From: Deltaproteobacteria bacterium
Lineage (GTDB): Bacteria; UBA10199; SBBF01
Length of the DNA stretch: 10,320 bases
Direction of reading: 5' to 3'
Assembly: GCA_016207765.1 (NCBI GenBank)
Contig: JACQOY010000191.1
Location: forward strand, 1 to 10,320
Part shown: in pieces, positions 1 through 6,893 of the stretch
Layout: every line of letters begins with the position of its first letter
Numbering within the stretch: the stretch's first letter is position 1
Made by a program: the position numbers and the translations under genes
The notes under the pieces: generated by a model
The model's input: only the letters and a program-made list of their open reading frames with translations
Databases searched by the model: none
What the model was told of the DNA's origin: nothing

Positions 1-876
1 CTCCCATCGGCTTAAGGTGGGAATATCCATGCGGGTCGGATCCACCACCGTCGACGGCTCCTGATAGGACAAAGACAAAGGAATGATGAAAAGGGTCAGG
101 AGAAAAGGGATAAGGATCAACCATTGTTTACGGGTTATCCGACGAAAGAATATCCATTCCACCAACAGAATCATCAAGGGAAGCGTAAAACTGTTCTCCT
201 TGGTTTTCATGGCGAGGAGGGTGGAGAGGAGGGAGGCGACGTACCAGACCCGTGACCTTTTGAAGAGACCAGTGACCGGTGACCCGTGACCCGTGACCTG
301 AAGCTTTTGGTCCCTGGTCCCTGGTCCCTGGTCTGTGGTCTCCCCAAAAAGCCTCCACTTCAGATAACAGACCACCGCCAGCAGATAAAAAAGAGTTACC
401 AGTGAGGCAAAACGTTGGACGATGTAGGTGACCGCTTGAGTCTGGATGGGGTGAACGATGAAGAGGAGGGCGGCTATCAATGCGATCCCCTCTCCCCTGC
501 CCCTCCCCCCTGGGGGGGGAGGGAAGGGAGAGGGGAAAACGCGAACAAGAAGCACCACCAACCAATAAACCAAAAACCCGTTGGCGATATGAATCAGCAA
601 ATTAACGAGGTGATAACCGAAGACATTGAGGCCGCCGAACTGATAGTTCAGGGCGAAGGTGAGGTAACCGACATACCGGGTTCCGGACAGATTGAGAAAA
701 TTGGCCAAATCCCTGATCAGAGGATTCCCCTCGATATTGCCCGTGTCATCGAAAAGGAAAGGATTGGAGAAGGTGTTCGAGTAGATAAGCCCGGCTAAAA
801 GGCAAAAAACAAACAGGACAACTGTTGGCGGGAATTGCTTCGGTTGATTTTCTTTACCGCGGCCTTTGTGAACCAT
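1..876 (-). CDS. TMTC/PMT-like membrane glycosyltransferase, 3' part beyond the window
   Basis: This is the first 292 codons of a polytopic membrane protein; the gene continues left of position 1. The frame is open throughout, from ATG at 876-874. The N-terminus has a membrane segment at about residues 17-33, followed by an FDD motif (Asp43, Asp44) in the first outer loop, where GT-C fold glycosyltransferases of the PMT/TMTC type carry catalytic acidic residues. Further hallmarks are the stretches around GYLTFALNY (70-78), GYHLVNLLIHIAN (87-99), HPIQTQAVTYIVQR (142-155) and AMKTKE (222-227). Such bacterial proteins often continue into more membrane segments and C-terminal TPRs, and are thought to move a sugar from a polyprenyl carrier to an extracytoplasmic acceptor; substrate and acceptor cannot be told here. 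Two low-complexity stretches (residues 114-130 and about 182-202) come from repeat DNA inserted in frame. The start abuts the stop of the preceding gene (TAA then ATG), with GGAG only 3 nt from the ATG, suggesting coupled translation. Family is fairly sure, function is inferred. Confidence 0.8.
   Translation of the reverse strand, partial: MVHKGRGKENQPKQFPPTVVLFVFCLLAGLIYSNTFSNPFLFDDTGNIEGNPLIRDLANFLNLSGTRYVGYLTFALNYQFGGLNVFGYHLVNLLIHIANGFLVYWLVVLLVRVFPSPFPPPPGGRGRGEGIALIAALLFIVHPIQTQAVTYIVQRFASLVTLFYLLAVVCYLKWRLFGETTDQGPGTRDQKLQVTGHGSPVTGLFKRSRVWYVASLLSTLLAMKTKENSFTLPLMILLVEWIFFRRITRKQWLILIPFLLTLFIIPLSLSYQEPSTVVDPTRMDIPTLSRWE
271..333. repeat. two adjacent heptanucleotide tandem repeats inside the glycosyltransferase gene
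   Basis: Four 7-bp units of the form NGTGACC run from 271 to 298, with a further copy at 251-257. Ten bases later, three perfect units of GGTCCCT plus a partial fourth run from 309 to 333. Both arrays have a 7-bp period, so on the minus strand they encode a peptide that cycles through three frames (about residues 182-202) and bears no resemblance to the surrounding membrane protein. The reading frame stays open. Such heptanucleotide arrays resemble the short tandemly repeated sequences known from intergenic DNA of other bacteria. Confidence 0.8.
487..535. repeat. GC-rich palindromic repeat inserted in frame in the glycosyltransferase gene
   Basis: A C-rich arm (about 487-510) is followed by a G-rich, nearly complementary arm (512-535), giving an imperfect palindrome that begins and ends with CCCCTCTCCC and GGGAGAGGGG. 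On the coding minus strand it adds a Pro- then Gly/Arg-rich stretch (residues 114-130) between two predicted membrane helices, without a stop. The shape is that of a dispersed palindromic repeat; whether other copies exist cannot be seen in this window. Confidence 0.75.
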
Positions 877-1377
877 TTACTCCGGAATCAGGGAGCATCC
901 CCACTTTGACCCCCCCTTTTTGGCGGCGGTCTTGGCCCCCTTCTTTCCCTCTTCGGCGGGGGTCTTTCCCTCCTCTACCTCTTCCTCCACTACCGGGGTT
1001 CCGGACAGGGCATAATTGGTGAGTTTTCCATCGGCCTGTTTCCAAACAAGCTTTCCGGTCATTGTGTTGCCTTTGAACTCGGCATGCCAGGCAAGCTCAG
1101 CGCCGACGGCATCCTTCTGCAGGGCATCCCAAACAAGGCTCCCTTCCTCCCCCTTCTTTTCGGTGAATGGGGCTGTCGGATAACCCCTTCGCTCAAAAAG
1201 GGCGGAGGTGAAACTGTCCTCCTGAAAACGGACTTGGTCGATAAACTGGGGAACCGTCTGCCCTTCCTCCGTGATTTCCACCCGCCATCTGCTTCCCGTA
1301 AGCGGTGAAGCGGCCAAAACAACCGCGCTCAACATTACAAGAAACGTGCCAACCATGGACCAGCGGATGAAAAGCAT
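877..1377 (-). CDS. small secreted protein of unknown function with charged C-terminal tail
   Basis: A 166-residue protein that I do not recognise. Residues 1-22 form a typical signal peptide (hydrophobic core, likely cleavage after VLA-A), so it should be exported to the periplasm or beyond. Residues 26-127 alternate short hydrophobic and polar stretches with several Trp (31, 83, 97, 112), suggesting a small beta-sandwich or barrel, for example a calycin-like fold; this is only an impression. Residues 129-160 are a Glu-rich then Lys/Ala/Gly-rich low-complexity tail, ending in WGCSLIPE with the only cysteine. The start at 1377 is chosen because AGGAGG lies 5 nt upstream; a second Met at residue 8 is less well placed. 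The stop directly abuts the ATG of the glycosyltransferase, so the two are probably co-translated and may be functionally linked. Confidence 0.7.
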   Translation of the reverse strand: MLFIRWSMVGTFLVMLSAVVLAASPLTGSRWRVEITEEGQTVPQFIDQVRFQEDSFTSALFERRGYPTAPFTEKKGEEGSLVWDALQKDAVGAELAWHAEFKGNTMTGKLVWKQADGKLTNYALSGTPVVEEEVEEGKTPAEEGKKGAKTAAKKGGSKWGCSLIPE

Positions 1378-1382
1378 ACAGA

Positions 1383-1388
1383 CCTCCT
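1383..1388 (-). promoter_or_regulatory. strong ribosome binding site of the small secreted protein
   Basis: A full AGGAGG on the minus strand ends 5 nt before the ATG at 1377-1375. It is among the strongest Shine-Dalgarno matches in the window and fixes the start of the secreted protein. Confidence 0.75.
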
Positions 1389-1441
1389 TTTATGAATTGA
1401 TCTGAAATACCTCGCTTAATAAGACCTCTTTTTTGCCATGT

Positions 1442-1458
1442 TTGCGGAAAAACCGCAA
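1442..1458. terminator. small hairpin after the response regulator gene, possible weak terminator
   Basis: TTGCGG (1442-1447) and CCGCAA (1453-1458) form a perfect 6-bp stem around five identical bases. It lies 8 nt beyond the regulator's stop codon in the direction of transcription. On the minus strand no T-run follows directly, so it would be a weak terminator, an attenuator, or an mRNA 3'-end stabiliser separating the two-component genes from the two genes downstream. Confidence 0.35.
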
Positions 1459-1465
1459 TGAGTTT

Positions 1466-2134
1466 TTATGGAACAAACTTGTAGCCAATCCTCTGAACCG
1501 TCACGATATGAACGGGATGCGAAGGATCATCTTCCAGCTTTTCCCTCAAATTCCAAATGTGGGTATCGACCGTTCGGGAGGTGGCTCCTTCTCCCCAAAT
1601 GTCCGCCAGAATTTTGTGCCGTGAAACCGGGATTCCCGGGTTCTGTACCAGAAGCTTGAGAATCGTGAATTCATTTGCGGTGAGCTTGAGCGGTTTTCCG
1701 TCTTTTGTGACCTCGTACCTTTGGAAATCGAACTTGAGGTTTCCAAACGTTGCCACCTGCGGCTCCGGAGCCGTTGTCCGTCTCAATACCGCCTTGATCC
1801 GCATCAGAAGTTCCTGCACGTTGAACGGCTTGGCGACATAGTCGTCCGCCCCCAGCTGGAGCCCCAGCACCTTGTCGGTCTCCTGTCCGCGCGCGCTCAA
1901 AATAATGACCGGCGTCTTGTCCCCCTTTTCCCTCAAATGCCGGCAGACCTGAAATCCGTCCATCCCCGGCATCATGATGTCGAGGATGATCAGATCGACT
2001 CCCCCCTCCTCCGCGGCCTTGAGGCCGGCCTTGCCGTCCCCTGCCGTTTTGATCCGGTATCCCTCCATGGAAAGGTTGTCCACGAGGCCGGTTAAAATAC
2101 TTTGATCGTCTTCGATGATCAAGATTGTCGACAT
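1466..2134 (-). CDS. OmpR-family response regulator
   Basis: A complete 222-residue DNA-binding response regulator of normal length for the family. The receiver domain spans about residues 1-118: acidic pocket E8-D9-D10, phospho-acceptor D52 (in ILDIMMPGMDGF), switch Ser80 (in VIILSAR) and Lys102 (in AKPF). A winged helix-turn-helix DNA-binding domain spans about 128-222, with the typical LTANEFTILKLL helix and the C-terminal ending IGYKFVP. It should be phosphorylated at D52 by the kinase encoded immediately upstream, whose stop codon abuts this ATG (TAA then ATG), and then control promoters. Targets cannot be read from the sequence; the local operons are the obvious candidates. All key residues are present. 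Family call is very sure; no specific ortholog can be named. Confidence 0.97.
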   Translation of the reverse strand: MSTILIIEDDQSILTGLVDNLSMEGYRIKTAGDGKAGLKAAEEGGVDLIILDIMMPGMDGFQVCRHLREKGDKTPVIILSARGQETDKVLGLQLGADDYVAKPFNVQELLMRIKAVLRRTTAPEPQVATFGNLKFDFQRYEVTKDGKPLKLTANEFTILKLLVQNPGIPVSRHKILADIWGEGATSRTVDTHIWNLREKLEDDPSHPVHIVTVQRIGYKFVP

Positions 2135-3337
2135 TTACGTTACCGGAAGCTCGATTTTGAATTCGCTCCCTATTCCTTGTTCGCTTTTGACCCTGATTTT
2201 GCCCCGATGGGCCAGGACCGCATACTTGACCAAAGCCAGCCCCAAGCCGCTCCCTTCACGGTTTCTCACCTCCAAATCGGCGCCGCGAAAATATTCCCGG
2301 AAGATTTTTTTCCTTTCGGCTTTTGGAATGCCGATGCCGTGGTCGATCACCGACAAGGCGGCCATGTTTCCTTCCCGGAAAAGGGCGACCCGAATCTCGG
2401 AGCCAACAGGCGAGTATTTGACGGCATTGGAGAGAAGATTCATCAACGCCTGGGAAATCGATTCAGCGTGGATCCTGACCGGCGGAAACGAATCGGCGAT
2501 ATCCGGCGTGATCCGGTGTGTTTCATTGATCAGATGGGACTGAAACCTTCTCACGGTTTCCTGGACCACCTCGGCCAAATTTTCGGTTTTCATTTCCAGA
2601 CGCCGTCCCCCCCCTTCGATGTGGGAGAAATCGAGGACGTTGTTGGCCAATTGGACCAGTTTTTCGCTCTCGGCGGAGATGATCCGGTGATACTCCTTGC
2701 GTTTTCCCTCGTTTGGGACCCGGTTGTTCTCGAGCATCTCGGAAAACATCCGGACAGAGGTGAGCGGCCGTCTGAGGTCATGAACAAGGTGCGAAATGAA
2801 TTCGGCCTTGATCCCGGTTTTCCTCAATTCCCGGAAAAGTTCGCCCAGGGTGAAAAGACCTCCGACAAGAATAGCCAGGGCCGACAATCCGACAATTCCG
2901 TAATGCTTGGCAACCTGCTCCTTCGCGGTTGCCAGTTCCCCGATAATCACCGGAGATTCCTCATAGACGGCGATCTCATAAGCAAGACCGGCAACGGGTG
3001 ACCGGTAGGCGGGGGGTCCGAAGTGCTCCCTCCGGCGGATCCCATCAACCGCCACTCCCTGCCGGTTGAAGATCATCACCTCGTCCTGAAAAAGAAGGGT
3101 GTGCTTGAAAAGAATCGGGTCAATGATCCGCGGTTCGGTCCGCAGTTTCTCCGGCAGTTTTTGCAATGATGTTTGAATTTCTCCCGCCACAATCCGGGCG
3201 ATCGACTGGTATTTCTGTTGCACGTTTTTTTCCAGAATCTCCTTTTCCCCGATGACCGCCTGAAGGCTGAAATAGACCAAAAGGGCGGTGGGGGTCAAAA
3301 CGGTCAGGAGAAACACGAGGACAAGTTTTAGTCGCAT
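2135..3337 (-). CDS. membrane sensor histidine kinase (HisKA type) with unusual HDLRRPL H-box
   Basis: A 400-residue two-pass kinase, partner of the regulator that follows. TM1 lies at about residues 4-27 and TM2 at about 147-168, enclosing a ~120-residue extracytoplasmic sensor region with no recognisable ligand fold. There is no clear HAMP domain; a short linker leads to the dimerisation/phospho-acceptor domain with His186 in SHLVHDLRRPL. The catalytic ATPase domain has the N box (Asn304 in LLSNAVKYS), G1 (DHGIGIP, Asp332) and G2 (GSGLGLAL, 362-369). It should autophosphorylate at His186 and pass the phosphate to Asp52 of the regulator. The residue four after the His, normally Thr or Asn and needed for phosphatase activity in HisKA kinases, is Arg190. 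The gene starts 12 nt after the coiled-coil gene stop, without an obvious Shine-Dalgarno sequence. Confidence 0.95.
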   Translation of the reverse strand: MRLKLVLVFLLTVLTPTALLVYFSLQAVIGEKEILEKNVQQKYQSIARIVAGEIQTSLQKLPEKLRTEPRIIDPILFKHTLLFQDEVMIFNRQGVAVDGIRRREHFGPPAYRSPVAGLAYEIAVYEESPVIIGELATAKEQVAKHYGIVGLSALAILVGGLFTLGELFRELRKTGIKAEFISHLVHDLRRPLTSVRMFSEMLENNRVPNEGKRKEYHRIISAESEKLVQLANNVLDFSHIEGGGRRLEMKTENLAEVVQETVRRFQSHLINETHRITPDIADSFPPVRIHAESISQALMNLLSNAVKYSPVGSEIRVALFREGNMAALSVIDHGIGIPKAERKKIFREYFRGADLEVRNREGSGLGLALVKYAVLAHRGKIRVKSEQGIGSEFKIELPVT

Positions 3338-3349
3338 TGTTCGCTTTAT

Positions 3350-3784
3350 TTATTTGGGGGGCCCGGTTTTTTTCTCGCCGGTTTTGGCCTCGATTCTTTC
3401 CCTCAATTCGTTCAACTTGGCAATGAGAACGGCCCGTTCCTGGATGAGTTTCTCGGCAAGCTGGTTTGCCTCGGCAAGTCGCCGTTCAATGTCGGGGCTT
3501 TCCGTCGGAACGCCGGATGTTCCGGTGGTTACCCGCGCCCTGGCCCATTCGGCCTGGAGATTTTTAACAGCTGTCAGAAGACGATTTCTCTCCTCCTCAA
3601 GGCTTTTCCGTTCCCGCTCGGTTTCCTCGAGTTGAGTCTCCAAAACCCTTGCCTTTGTCCACGTACGAAATGGTTCCGCAAACGGGCCGATTGTCACCGC
3701 AAGGGCAACCGCTGTTGTCAGGGTTACTGCGTACACGGCCAGAAAGAACCTGGCGATTTTTGACACCGGGAGACGTTTCTTCAT
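3350..3784 (-). CDS. single-pass membrane protein with periplasmic coiled coil, unknown function
   Basis: A 144-residue protein that I do not recognise. A basic N-terminus (MKKR) is followed by one hydrophobic segment at about residues 10-33, either a membrane anchor or an uncleaved signal. The rest is charged and helical: two heptad-rich stretches (about 46-84 and 98-134) split by a Thr/Gly/Ser/Pro linker at 85-98, then a Lys/Gly/Pro tail. This suggests a two-helix or oligomeric coiled coil outside the cytoplasm. It begins the three-gene group with the kinase (12-nt gap) and may modulate it or work with the envelope machine encoded upstream; both are guesses. The ATG at 3784-3782 has no good Shine-Dalgarno sequence. 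Size and topology loosely recall FtsL/FtsB-type proteins, but there is no specific match. Confidence 0.65.
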   Translation of the reverse strand: MKKRLPVSKIARFFLAVYAVTLTTAVALAVTIGPFAEPFRTWTKARVLETQLEETERERKSLEEERNRLLTAVKNLQAEWARARVTTGTSGVPTESPDIERRLAEANQLAEKLIQERAVLIAKLNELRERIEAKTGEKKTGPPK

Positions 3785-3799
3785 AGAACAAGAGGAATT

Positions 3800-3849
3800 A
3801 TCATAACATACGAAACCTCTCCTCGTCCAATGAGATTAACAGGTGTTAA
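3800..3849 (-). promoter_or_regulatory. possible promoter with an operator-like dyad ahead of the two-component gene group
   Basis: This lies in the 66-nt gap between the TPR-like gene and the coiled-coil gene, the widest gap between the lipoprotein and regulator genes. On the minus strand a TTGGAC box (3830-3825) and a TATGAT box (3805-3800) are separated by 19 nt, slightly longer than ideal for a housekeeping sigma factor. A perfect dyad TTAACA-N2-TGTTAA (3836-3849) sits five bases upstream of the -35 box, a usual place for an activator or repressor. The dyad is certain; its role and the promoter are inferred. Confidence 0.4.
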
Positions 3850-3850
3850 A

Positions 3851-4219
3851 TTAATAGGGGAAAATCCCCGGATTTTTCCGGATGTATTCCCGCCGTCGGT
3901 TGGCTTTTGGATCCGCCATTTTTTTCAGGAATTTTTCAGCTTCCCTGGCGTAGGAGGTCTCGGGGTAAACCGCCACGATCAGCCGGCAGTAATACTCGGC
4001 TGTCGGATAGTCTCCGGTCCCCCAGAAGGCCCGCACGTTCCTTACCCATTGTTCAGCCTGGAACACATCCGCCTTGGAGAGATCCAACAGGGGGTTAAGC
4101 GACGTTTGACCGTAGGCCGGACGAAGAGAGGCCGATCCTTCGACTCGCCACGAGATTAAGTCCGCGGGTTTGCCCAGGATTGACAGAAGAAAAAAGAGGA
4201 GGGGGATTATTTTTCGCAT
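3851..4219 (-). CDS. small secreted TPR-like protein following the secretin
   Basis: A 122-residue protein with an N-terminal hydrophobic segment (residues 4-16) after MRK, so it is probably exported or membrane-anchored; a signal peptidase site may lie near residues 36-38 (AYG-Q) or earlier. Residues about 66-101 have the spacing of a TPR/BamD-type helical pair: Gly-Asp-Tyr, Ala-Glu-Tyr-Tyr, then YPETSYAREAEKFL. A basic C-terminal tail follows. Only about one repeat is visible, so it may be a half-domain that packs against a partner. It starts 2 nt after the secretin stop, so the two are very likely co-translated; a periplasmic helper for the secretin is a reasonable inference. I do not recognise a named family. 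Confidence 0.6.
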   Translation of the reverse strand: MRKIIPLLFFLLSILGKPADLISWRVEGSASLRPAYGQTSLNPLLDLSKADVFQAEQWVRNVRAFWGTGDYPTAEYYCRLIVAVYPETSYAREAEKFLKKMADPKANRRREYIRKNPGIFPY

Positions 4220-4221
4220 CG

Positions 4222-6228
4222 TTACTCAAGCAGACGATGTTTTGTCCTTCGCTTTGTTTTGGCCTTCGTTTCGGGAATTTCTTCCTTGGACAGGGCCGTC
4301 ACCGTCGACTCTTCCGTGATCCCCGCCGCAATGGGGAGAGTAACCTGGGCAATCGGCAGGGGGCGAGCCCCCGGAAAAGTTTCTTCCCCCGTCATGATGT
4401 GGGGGGTGAGCAAAACGCTCAACTCCGAGTTGGACGCATGGTCGTCGGAAGAGCGGAAAAAGATCCCCAAAATCGGGATACGTGAAAGGATGGGCATTCC
4501 CGAACGCGTCTTTTGCCGGCGGGTGGCCATGAGCCCCCCGATGAGCACCGTTGCCCCGTCTTTGACCATGACCGTTGTTTCGGCGTTGGTGCTTTCGACG
4601 ATCGGGATCTGGTCCCCCTGGGATGTCGTCAAAAATCGGGTGACCGAGCTTACCTCCGGCTTGATTTTCATCGTGATGAAACCGTTGGCGCTGATGTTGG
4701 GGGTCACATACAGGGTGATGCCGACATCCACGAAGGTGACCTGTTGGGCGGTCGTGGTGGTTGCCTGCGACTGCGTCACGCTGGAAGTGGTGTAGGCCTC
4801 CTTGCTCCCCACCATGATTTTGGCCTCCTGGCCGTCGAGTGCGGCGATCTGCGGCGTCGAGAGGATGTTGGTCTTTCCGTAGGTTTCCAGGAACTTCATG
4901 ATGATGCCGGAGCCGGAAAAACTGGTTGAAGTGGTGCCGTCGGCGTTGGTGGTGGTTTCGGGCGCGATGGAACCAAGGGTCATTTGGCCGAAAGAGCTCA
5001 AATTGAGGGGAAAAGTCTGCTGAAAATTCCCAAGGGCCGCGCTGGCCCAGTCGATTCCCCCCTGAAACCGGTCGTTCAACACCACCTGAACGATTTTTGC
5101 CTCGATGTAAACCTCGCGTGTTTTTGTGTCGAACGCCGACACCAGATTCCGCATTTCTTCAATTTTGTAGGGAAGGTCGGAGACGATCAGACGGTTGGCC
5201 CTCTCATCGACATAAATCTTGCCCAAATCTTTGGTGAGGGAATCGACGAGTTTCTCCGAGATATTGTCCGCCTTGGCGTAGTGGAGGTCGAAGACCTCGG
5301 AAACGGTGGGAGGAAGGCGGACAATGGTCGGAAGCTCCTCGTGGCGGATGATTTCCTCCATTTCCGCGATTTTTTCCGGCGTATCGGTGATGACCACCGT
5401 GCCGGTCGAATCGTCGTACACGACCCGGCCGATGGCGCTTTTGGCATGCTCAAGCATGGCCCCCACGTTTTTGGCGGAGGCGTACTGGAGACGGATGATC
5501 TTTGTCTCCCGCTTGTCGTAAAATTCTTTCCCATAAAGCGCCTTGTATTCCTCCTCCGTCATGACCCGCATGATGTTCCCCTTGATGGTGTAAGCCAGAC
5601 GGTTGGTGGAGAGGATGATGTCGATGGCGTCCTTTAAGGAGACGTCGTTTAGGAGAAGATTGACGTTTCCCGCGATACCCGAGCCGCCGACCAGATTGAG
5701 GTTTGCCTTTATGGCCAGGTATTTGAGGACATCCGAGACATCGATGTCCCGGAGGTCGAGCGATATGTGCGTTTCCAGAAGCGAGGCTGTGTCCCCGGGC
5801 GACTCGGGGACTTCGGAAGCGGTCTGTGGAGGCTCGATTGTCCGTTCCTGCGAAAGGACCTTTAGGCTTTCTTTCTTTTCCGGCGAAAGGGTTTCCGGCG
5901 TTTGTGGCTGATCTTTAGTTGCTTCTCCCGTTTGGTCCGCCGCAGGCGGGGCGGAGGCTTCGGTTGTTTTGGGTGGAAGTTTGGGCTCCTCCCCGGTAGC
6001 CGCCTTGACGGAGGGTTCCGAAGAAGTGGTTGTTGATCCCTTGTTTGTCTTGGTTGTGCCGGATGACGTCTCGGTCGATGTCTCCGGGGATGTTGTCGAA
6101 GTGGTGGAAGAAGAGGTTGTAGCTGTCGGCGAAGTGGTGGTGGAGGTTGTCGACGGGGTTGTGGTGGAGGTTGTCTGTGCAAACACAGGCAGAGCGAAAA
6201 GGAGAATAAACAGGGCGGGAATCCTCAT
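4222..6228 (-). CDS. secretin (GspD/PilQ/MshL superfamily) with Thr/Ser-rich N-terminal linker
   Basis: A complete 668-residue outer-membrane secretin. Residues 1-17 are a signal peptide (cleavage after VFA). Residues 18-70 are almost all Thr/Ser/Pro, followed by a Pro/Glu/Lys-rich stretch to about 145. An STN/N0 domain lies at about 152-215 (ISLDLRDIDVSDVLKYLA), then two secretin N1-type domains (about 241-296 and 311-366), and the secretin barrel at about 372-612, starting VYIEAKIVQV and ending with the VLIGGL and ILSRIPILGIFF signatures. A basic tail (654-668, KAKTKRRTKHRLLE) is unusual. It should form the multimeric outer-membrane channel of a type II secretion or type IV pilus-like system. 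The start is the ATG at 6228, with AAGGAG upstream and a 4-nt ATGA overlap with the GspC-like gene; an in-frame upstream extension lacks a signal peptide and is rejected. Whether it is GspD, MshL or PilQ cannot be settled by eye. Confidence 0.93.
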   Translation of the reverse strand: MRIPALFILLFALPVFAQTTSTTTPSTTSTTTSPTATTSSSTTSTTSPETSTETSSGTTKTNKGSTTTSSEPSVKAATGEEPKLPPKTTEASAPPAADQTGEATKDQPQTPETLSPEKKESLKVLSQERTIEPPQTASEVPESPGDTASLLETHISLDLRDIDVSDVLKYLAIKANLNLVGGSGIAGNVNLLLNDVSLKDAIDIILSTNRLAYTIKGNIMRVMTEEEYKALYGKEFYDKRETKIIRLQYASAKNVGAMLEHAKSAIGRVVYDDSTGTVVITDTPEKIAEMEEIIRHEELPTIVRLPPTVSEVFDLHYAKADNISEKLVDSLTKDLGKIYVDERANRLIVSDLPYKIEEMRNLVSAFDTKTREVYIEAKIVQVVLNDRFQGGIDWASAALGNFQQTFPLNLSSFGQMTLGSIAPETTTNADGTTSTSFSGSGIIMKFLETYGKTNILSTPQIAALDGQEAKIMVGSKEAYTTSSVTQSQATTTTAQQVTFVDVGITLYVTPNISANGFITMKIKPEVSSVTRFLTTSQGDQIPIVESTNAETTVMVKDGATVLIGGLMATRRQKTRSGMPILSRIPILGIFFRSSDDHASNSELSVLLTPHIMTGEETFPGARPLPIAQVTLPIAAGITEESTVTALSKEEIPETKAKTKRRTKHRLLE

Positions 6229-6893
6229 AGTATCTCCTTTGTCTCTCCCTCGTATTCCACAATCACCCTGTCTCTGAGAATTTCCTTCACCAGAACCCCT
6301 TTCAGCTCGTCTCCCTGTTTGAGAAAAAACGTCCGCCCCTCGCTTTTTTCCCGGATCATCGCTTCCGGCCTGGTCCCCCATGCGATGCCGACCAATTGCA
6401 GGCTTTCAAACACGCCCGAGGGGGCGGCCGGACCGGGAGGAGGAACAGCGGGGGCATCAGGCGGTGGAGGTTCTTCCGTCTTCGGTTGAAAGAGGTTTCG
6501 GCTCGTAATGGGGGTCAAAAACTCTTCAACCGGAATGGGGTTGAGATCAACCTGCCCCTCAGGGGGGCGGGTGCCCGCCACCAGACTGTGCATCCGGCTG
6601 ATATCGGGTTTGAAATAAAAAGCGTTGATAACCGCAAGGATCAACCCCAACACAATAACCGTTCCAAGGATCTTGTTTAAGCGGCCAAGGCCCGACCCGG
6701 GGACCGGTTTTTTGCCCGGCGCGGGGCCTCCCTGTTTGAACACCGACCAGATTTTTTGGACGAATCCACCTCCTCCCCCCTTGCCCGCAAAAGGGGATTC
6801 TCCACCGCTCTGGATCACCTGAAGCAGTCTTTCTTCCGCGCTCAGTTTCATCCGTGATGGATCGCCGGGGGGAGCGGTCAGACCGAGTATCAT
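6225..6893 (-). CDS. GspC/PulC-like inner-membrane protein with HR domain
   Basis: A 222-residue bitopic protein. A cytoplasmic N-terminal part (1-74) with a Gly/Pro-rich low-complexity stretch is followed by one membrane helix (about 75-94), a periplasmic linker with SRNLFQP (131-137), a Pro-rich segment (141-158) and a C-terminal beta domain (161-222) with the pattern LQLVGIAWG-x-x-PEAMIREKSEGRTFFLKQGDELKG. That pattern is the homology region by which GspC proteins contact the N0 domain of the secretin. No PDZ or coiled-coil domain follows, so it is a short form. The start is uncertain: ATG at 6893 overlaps the ATPase stop by one base (TGATG) with GGGAGG about 13 nt upstream; ATG at 6851 (MKLSAEERLL) and ATG at 6914 are alternatives. 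It overlaps the secretin start by 4 nt, so co-translation is likely. Confidence 0.75.
   Translation of the reverse strand: MILGLTAPPGDPSRMKLSAEERLLQVIQSGGESPFAGKGGGGGFVQKIWSVFKQGGPAPGKKPVPGSGLGRLNKILGTVIVLGLILAVINAFYFKPDISRMHSLVAGTRPPEGQVDLNPIPVEEFLTPITSRNLFQPKTEEPPPPDAPAVPPPGPAAPSGVFESLQLVGIAWGTRPEAMIREKSEGRTFFLKQGDELKGVLVKEILRDRVIVEYEGETKEIL

Noticed and set aside
128..565. A 145-codon minus-strand open frame over the repeat-rich left end
   Set aside because: It is a shadow of the glycosyltransferase in another frame. The frame starting at 876 gives continuous family-like membrane helices across the same DNA.
2102..3001. A 299-codon plus-strand open frame opposite the histidine kinase
   Set aside because: It lies antisense to a complete, well-supported kinase gene, shows no motif, and arises from codon bias of the real gene.
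6229..6381. A 51-codon in-frame upstream extension of the secretin
   Set aside because: It lacks a signal peptide and is polar low-quality sequence inside the GspC-like gene; the ATG at 6228 is followed by a clean signal peptide and preceded by AAGGAG.
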